This document shows positions 4,600-7,037 of a stretch of 7,037 nucleotides of DNA, in pieces. This stretch comes from Porticoccus sp. (lineage in GTDB: Bacteria; Pseudomonadota; Gammaproteobacteria; Pseudomonadales; Porticoccaceae). The position numbers and the translations under genes were made by a program. Location: NCBI GenBank assembly GCA_002685455.1, contig NYXF01000005.1:1-7037 (forward strand), read 5' to 3'. Below the pieces are notes generated by a model, which was not told the DNA's origin, searched no databases, and saw only the letters and a list, made by a program, of their open reading frames with translations. Within the stretch, counting starts at the first letter, position 1, and every line of letters begins with the position of its first letter.

Positions 4600-6875
4600 T
4601 TTCAAATAAACGTTTAATATATTTTTTTGTAGGAATTTTAATTATAATTTTTTCAATTTCTTATGATTTAATACAAAAAAATCCATTCTATTTAGGACCT
4701 TTTCAAATTATTCTTTTACTTTTTGGAGTGGCAATTTTAGCACTTTATAAATCAACTAAATTTTTTTTTTTAATATTTTCTTTTAATATTGGAATATTAT
4801 TTGCCATTATGAATTCTAATTATTTTTTGGGTATTGATGAAACTCCACTAATAAAAAAAAATATTGAAAAATTAGATGAAAACATCATTAATAATGACCT
4901 TTCTAATATTAAAAGATTCTATTTAAAGTCAAAAAATTTTATAGATCAGACGCAATTTATAAATTTATTCGTAAATGATGTAAAATCCAACATTGAATTT
5001 ACTAATTTTAATTATAAAAATTTTAATGTTCAAAAAAGATTACCTGTAATAAAAAAAAAAATTATTCGTGAATACTATGATACCCATAAAGATATTTTGC
5101 TTCACGATCTAAACATAAAAATTTTAAATCAAGTAAAAAAAGAAAAATTTAAAATTTTGGTTTTAGAGTTTGACGCTTTACCTGATATTAAGGCTATAGC
5201 TAACATTTATGTTCCTTTAGATTTAACTAAAACGTATCCAACAGTGTTCTCAGTTCCTGGGTGTGGTGAAAATATTTGGACTGATTATCCAAGTGAAACT
5301 GATCCGCAACATAGAATGGAGCTGTTAGCATCAAATAAAATGGTTGGAATTACGTCTATTTCATTATGTTCTAATTCTAATTTTACAAAAAATCATAGGT
5401 TTGAGTCTTTCAAATTGGTTACCAACAAAAATGAAAACCTTCATAAAGCAGATTTACAAGCATTGATATGGATGAGAATCATAAGGTTTCAAGAAGAGTT
5501 TAAATTTATTGATAGCACAAAACTAGGTATAACTGGATACTCTAGCGGTGCGTCAGTTATAAAAAAACTTTTGTTTGTAGATGATAAAATTGAAAGTGTT
5601 GCATTAGTCGGTACAAATATAAAAGATATTTTTGGAAATGACGATTTTACAAATTTTTCTTATCAAAGAATAGTCGAGTCTGAAAATGAAAACTATCATT
5701 GGAGCCTTGGGTCTCCGAGTTTGGATAAAATAGTGAATAACGTTTTGAAAGAAGCAAATTTAAATATACGCGTATGGAGAAACTTGTTGCCGTATGAATT
5801 TAGAAAAAATTTTTATTTTTTATATGGTAGTAATGATGATGTTGTGGATCAAGGGGCTAAAAGAAATAGGAAGAAGAATATAGATTTTTTAAATAAAGTT
5901 AACAAAGTTAAAAATAGAGATATAGCATTACAGATTTTTGAAAATAGCGAGAACCATAATTTTTCAACCAATAACAATCTTTTAGTAGTTAAGTACTTTA
6001 AAAAACAATTTTTTAATGAAGATACAGTCAATCAATTTATCAAAATAAAAAAAAATAATAAAAATGAACTAGCTCCAATAATTCATAAATTTGATTTAAA
6101 AAAGTATTATGTGGACAATTTTAAAAAAAAATTAGATTACTCAAAATTAAATTATAATGAAGATGATAATATAGACGTATTATATAAAAATTTAAGATTA
6201 GATAAATTAAAGCAAAAATCAAAACCAATTCTTTTGCTAAGCGAGAATATTGAGTTAAACAATAAAGATATTCAAGCAAGTTTTTTTTCTTTAGGAGTTA
6301 ATGAAAAAATTGAAAGTTATTTTTATGAATTTACAAATAGTAATTTTTATCAGGAAAAAATTAATATAATAGTTTCTTCAAAATTAGAAAATTTTGATGA
6401 TTTAAAGTCAATTATTTTAAATGGATCTAAGACTTATGTATTAATTTTGCCCGGGTATGGAATTTCCAATCCCAAATTTACTACAATTGGAAATATATCA
6501 ATAAATTTATTAAAAGATAAATCACAGCCTTTGATTGCAGGATTAGGAGTAAGATCAATAGAACTTTTAAAAAATTTTATCTCTAAAAATGCAAATAATG
6601 AAATATATGAATATTTTGCATATGATTTTGAGTCTAATATAATTTTATATTTTTTTAAAATAATCAAAGATGATTATTTTAACTTTAAATCATTTAATTT
6701 TTCTAGAAATTTAGATGAATTTTTAAATATTAAAGAAAATACTAGTTTACCTGCAATATTATTTATTGACAATTTAGATCAAGTCTTTTCTGTTATTCAA
6801 AATCTGGATATTAAAAAATATAATATCGAGTCAAGTGGAAGCACTGACTATACGAAATTTATATTTAGTATTTAG
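4596..6875 (+). CDS. Membrane-anchored alpha/beta hydrolase with an uncharacterised C-terminal domain
   Basis: The 759-residue product starts with three hydrophobic spans (about 6-23, 34-51, 55-74), which would place the rest outside the cytoplasm if the N-terminus is inside. Residues about 185-470 look like an alpha/beta hydrolase. They show a strand plus oxyanion-type loop PTVFSVPGCGENIW (215-228), the nucleophile elbow GITGYSSGAS (311-320, GxSxG with Ser316), an acid strand YFLYGSNDDVVD (407-418, Asp414 or 415) and a His in SENHNF (451-456, His454). All triad elements are in order, so an active esterase or acyl hydrolase is likely; the substrate is unknown, and a glycan ester is a guess from context. 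Residues about 540-759 form a second region without a recognised family. Its LPGYG (618-622) faintly echoes PGCG of the first domain. ATG 4596 is preceded by a weak AGAAAG and overlaps the stop of a possible gene remnant. An A11 run sits at 5051-5061. Confidence 0.8.
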   Translation: MISNKRLIYFFVGILIIIFSISYDLIQKNPFYLGPFQIILLLFGVAILALYKSTKFFFLIFSFNIGILFAIMNSNYFLGIDETPLIKKNIEKLDENIINNDLSNIKRFYLKSKNFIDQTQFINLFVNDVKSNIEFTNFNYKNFNVQKRLPVIKKKIIREYYDTHKDILLHDLNIKILNQVKKEKFKILVLEFDALPDIKAIANIYVPLDLTKTYPTVFSVPGCGENIWTDYPSETDPQHRMELLASNKMVGITSISLCSNSNFTKNHRFESFKLVTNKNENLHKADLQALIWMRIIRFQEEFKFIDSTKLGITGYSSGASVIKKLLFVDDKIESVALVGTNIKDIFGNDDFTNFSYQRIVESENENYHWSLGSPSLDKIVNNVLKEANLNIRVWRNLLPYEFRKNFYFLYGSNDDVVDQGAKRNRKKNIDFLNKVNKVKNRDIALQIFENSENHNFSTNNNLLVVKYFKKQFFNEDTVNQFIKIKKNNKNELAPIIHKFDLKKYYVDNFKKKLDYSKLNYNEDDNIDVLYKNLRLDKLKQKSKPILLLSENIELNNKDIQASFFSLGVNEKIESYFYEFTNSNFYQEKINIIVSSKLENFDDLKSIILNGSKTYVLILPGYGISNPKFTTIGNISINLLKDKSQPLIAGLGVRSIELLKNFISKNANNEIYEYFAYDFESNIILYFFKIIKDDYFNFKSFNFSRNLDEFLNIKENTSLPAILFIDNLDQVFSVIQNLDIKKYNIESSGSTDYTKFIFSI

Positions 6876-6904
6876 TATACTTATTTTTAGAAAAATTCTT
6901 AAAA

Positions 6905-6932
6905 TTTACTTCTTGAATAGATTAAATAAAAT
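6905..6932 (+). promoter_or_regulatory. Candidate promoter for the downstream 5S rRNA gene
   Basis: TTTACT (6905-6910) and TAAAAT (6927-6932) are separated by 16 bp. They would start transcription near 6939-6941, a few bases before the mature 5S end. A detached 5S gene needs its own promoter or read-through from the hydrolase gene. A second pair, TTGAAT (6913-6918) with TATAAG (6935-6940), would start inside the 5S and fits less well. No terminator hairpin is seen between the hydrolase stop and the 5S. Confidence 0.3.
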
Positions 6933-6943
6933 TGTATAAGTTG

Positions 6944-7037
6944 TTGCCTGGTGATTATTGCGAAAGGGTAATACCCGATCCCATTCCGAACTCGGAAGTC
7001 AAGCCTTTCAGCGCCAATGGTACTTTGTCTTAAGACA
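6944..7037 (+). rRNA. rrf: 5S ribosomal RNA, 5' portion (3' end outside window)
   Basis: The closing-helix strand GCCTGGT (6946-6952) is followed by the 5S loop A/B region and the same CCGAAC core as in the left copy. The window ends at about nucleotide 94 of the RNA. Joining through the 67-bp overlap with the left end gives a molecule of about 120 nt. Its ends pair as GCCTGGT with GCCAGGC (6 Watson-Crick pairs plus one G-U), exactly as expected of an intact 5S. The 5' end is placed by this helix and may be off by one or two bases. Confidence 0.95.
6971..7037 (+). repeat. Terminal direct repeat, right copy (within 5S rRNA)
   Basis: This is an exact copy of 1-67 in the same orientation, cut off by the window end. 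The unique span from one copy to the next is 6970 bp, so the window behaves as one 6970-bp circular or tandem unit holding a single complete 5S gene. Confidence 0.97.

Noticed and set aside
5051..5061. A11 run in the hydrolase gene (also T11 at 4761-4771 and T10 at 2159-2168) as phase-variation switches
   Set aside because: Runs this long are expected at this AT content and are spread without relation to gene starts; the frame is intact in all of them.
5849..6031. 60-codon open frame on the minus strand
   Set aside because: It is antisense to the hydrolase gene, and its hydrophobic content simply mirrors Lys/Asn codons on the other strand.
6434..6667. 77-codon open frame on the minus strand
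   Set aside because: It is antisense to the C-terminal part of the hydrolase gene, with no motif or ribosome site.

Overview
This is a very AT-rich window, with long A and T runs and proteins heavy in Lys, Asn, Ile and Phe. It is bounded at both ends by pieces of a 5S rRNA gene whose sequence looks alphaproteobacterial. The base composition, the 5S and the load of surface-glycan genes together point to the SAR11 group (Pelagibacterales). From memory, SAR11 genomes carry a hypervariable glycan island (HVR2) between the 23S and the detached 5S rRNA gene. That assignment is inference: no 16S, 23S or tRNA is visible here.

Layout: positions 1-93 are the 3' part of a 5S gene. Only 7 bases later starts a sugar-nucleotide epimerase/dehydratase of the extended SDR family (101-1102, +). 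It overlaps by 41 bp a multi-pass membrane protein resembling a GT-C glycosyltransferase (1062-2627, +). That gene collides tail to tail, with a 20-bp overlap, with a minus-strand pair: UDP-galactopyranose mutase glf (2608-3702) and, upstream of it with an ATGA overlap, a family 2 glycosyltransferase (3699-4415). A 180-bp divergent gap follows, holding two short palindromes and what looks like the decayed 3' end of a lost gene. Then comes a 759-residue membrane-anchored alpha/beta hydrolase (4596-6875, +). After 68 bp of spacer the 5' part of a 5S gene begins (about 6944-7037) and runs off the end.

The last 67 bases (6971-7037) are identical to the first 67. Joined through this overlap, the two partial 5S genes give one complete 5S of about 120 nt with a matched closing helix. 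Either the contig is circular (or was closed by the assembler), or it is one unit of a cassette flanked by, or tandemly repeated between, 5S genes. In both readings a glycan cassette is delimited by 5S rRNA sequence, and this is the most unusual feature of the window.

The genes read as one pathway. The SDR could make or modify a UDP-sugar such as UDP-Gal or UDP-GalNAc. Glf would convert the pyranose to the furanose form. The GT2 enzyme would transfer a sugar, perhaps to a polyprenyl phosphate carrier. The GT-C-like protein could use a lipid-linked sugar on the outer face of the inner membrane, and the hydrolase might trim or de-esterify the product. Family calls are strong for the SDR, Glf and GT2 proteins, moderate for the hydrolase and GT-C-like protein, and all substrates are inferred.
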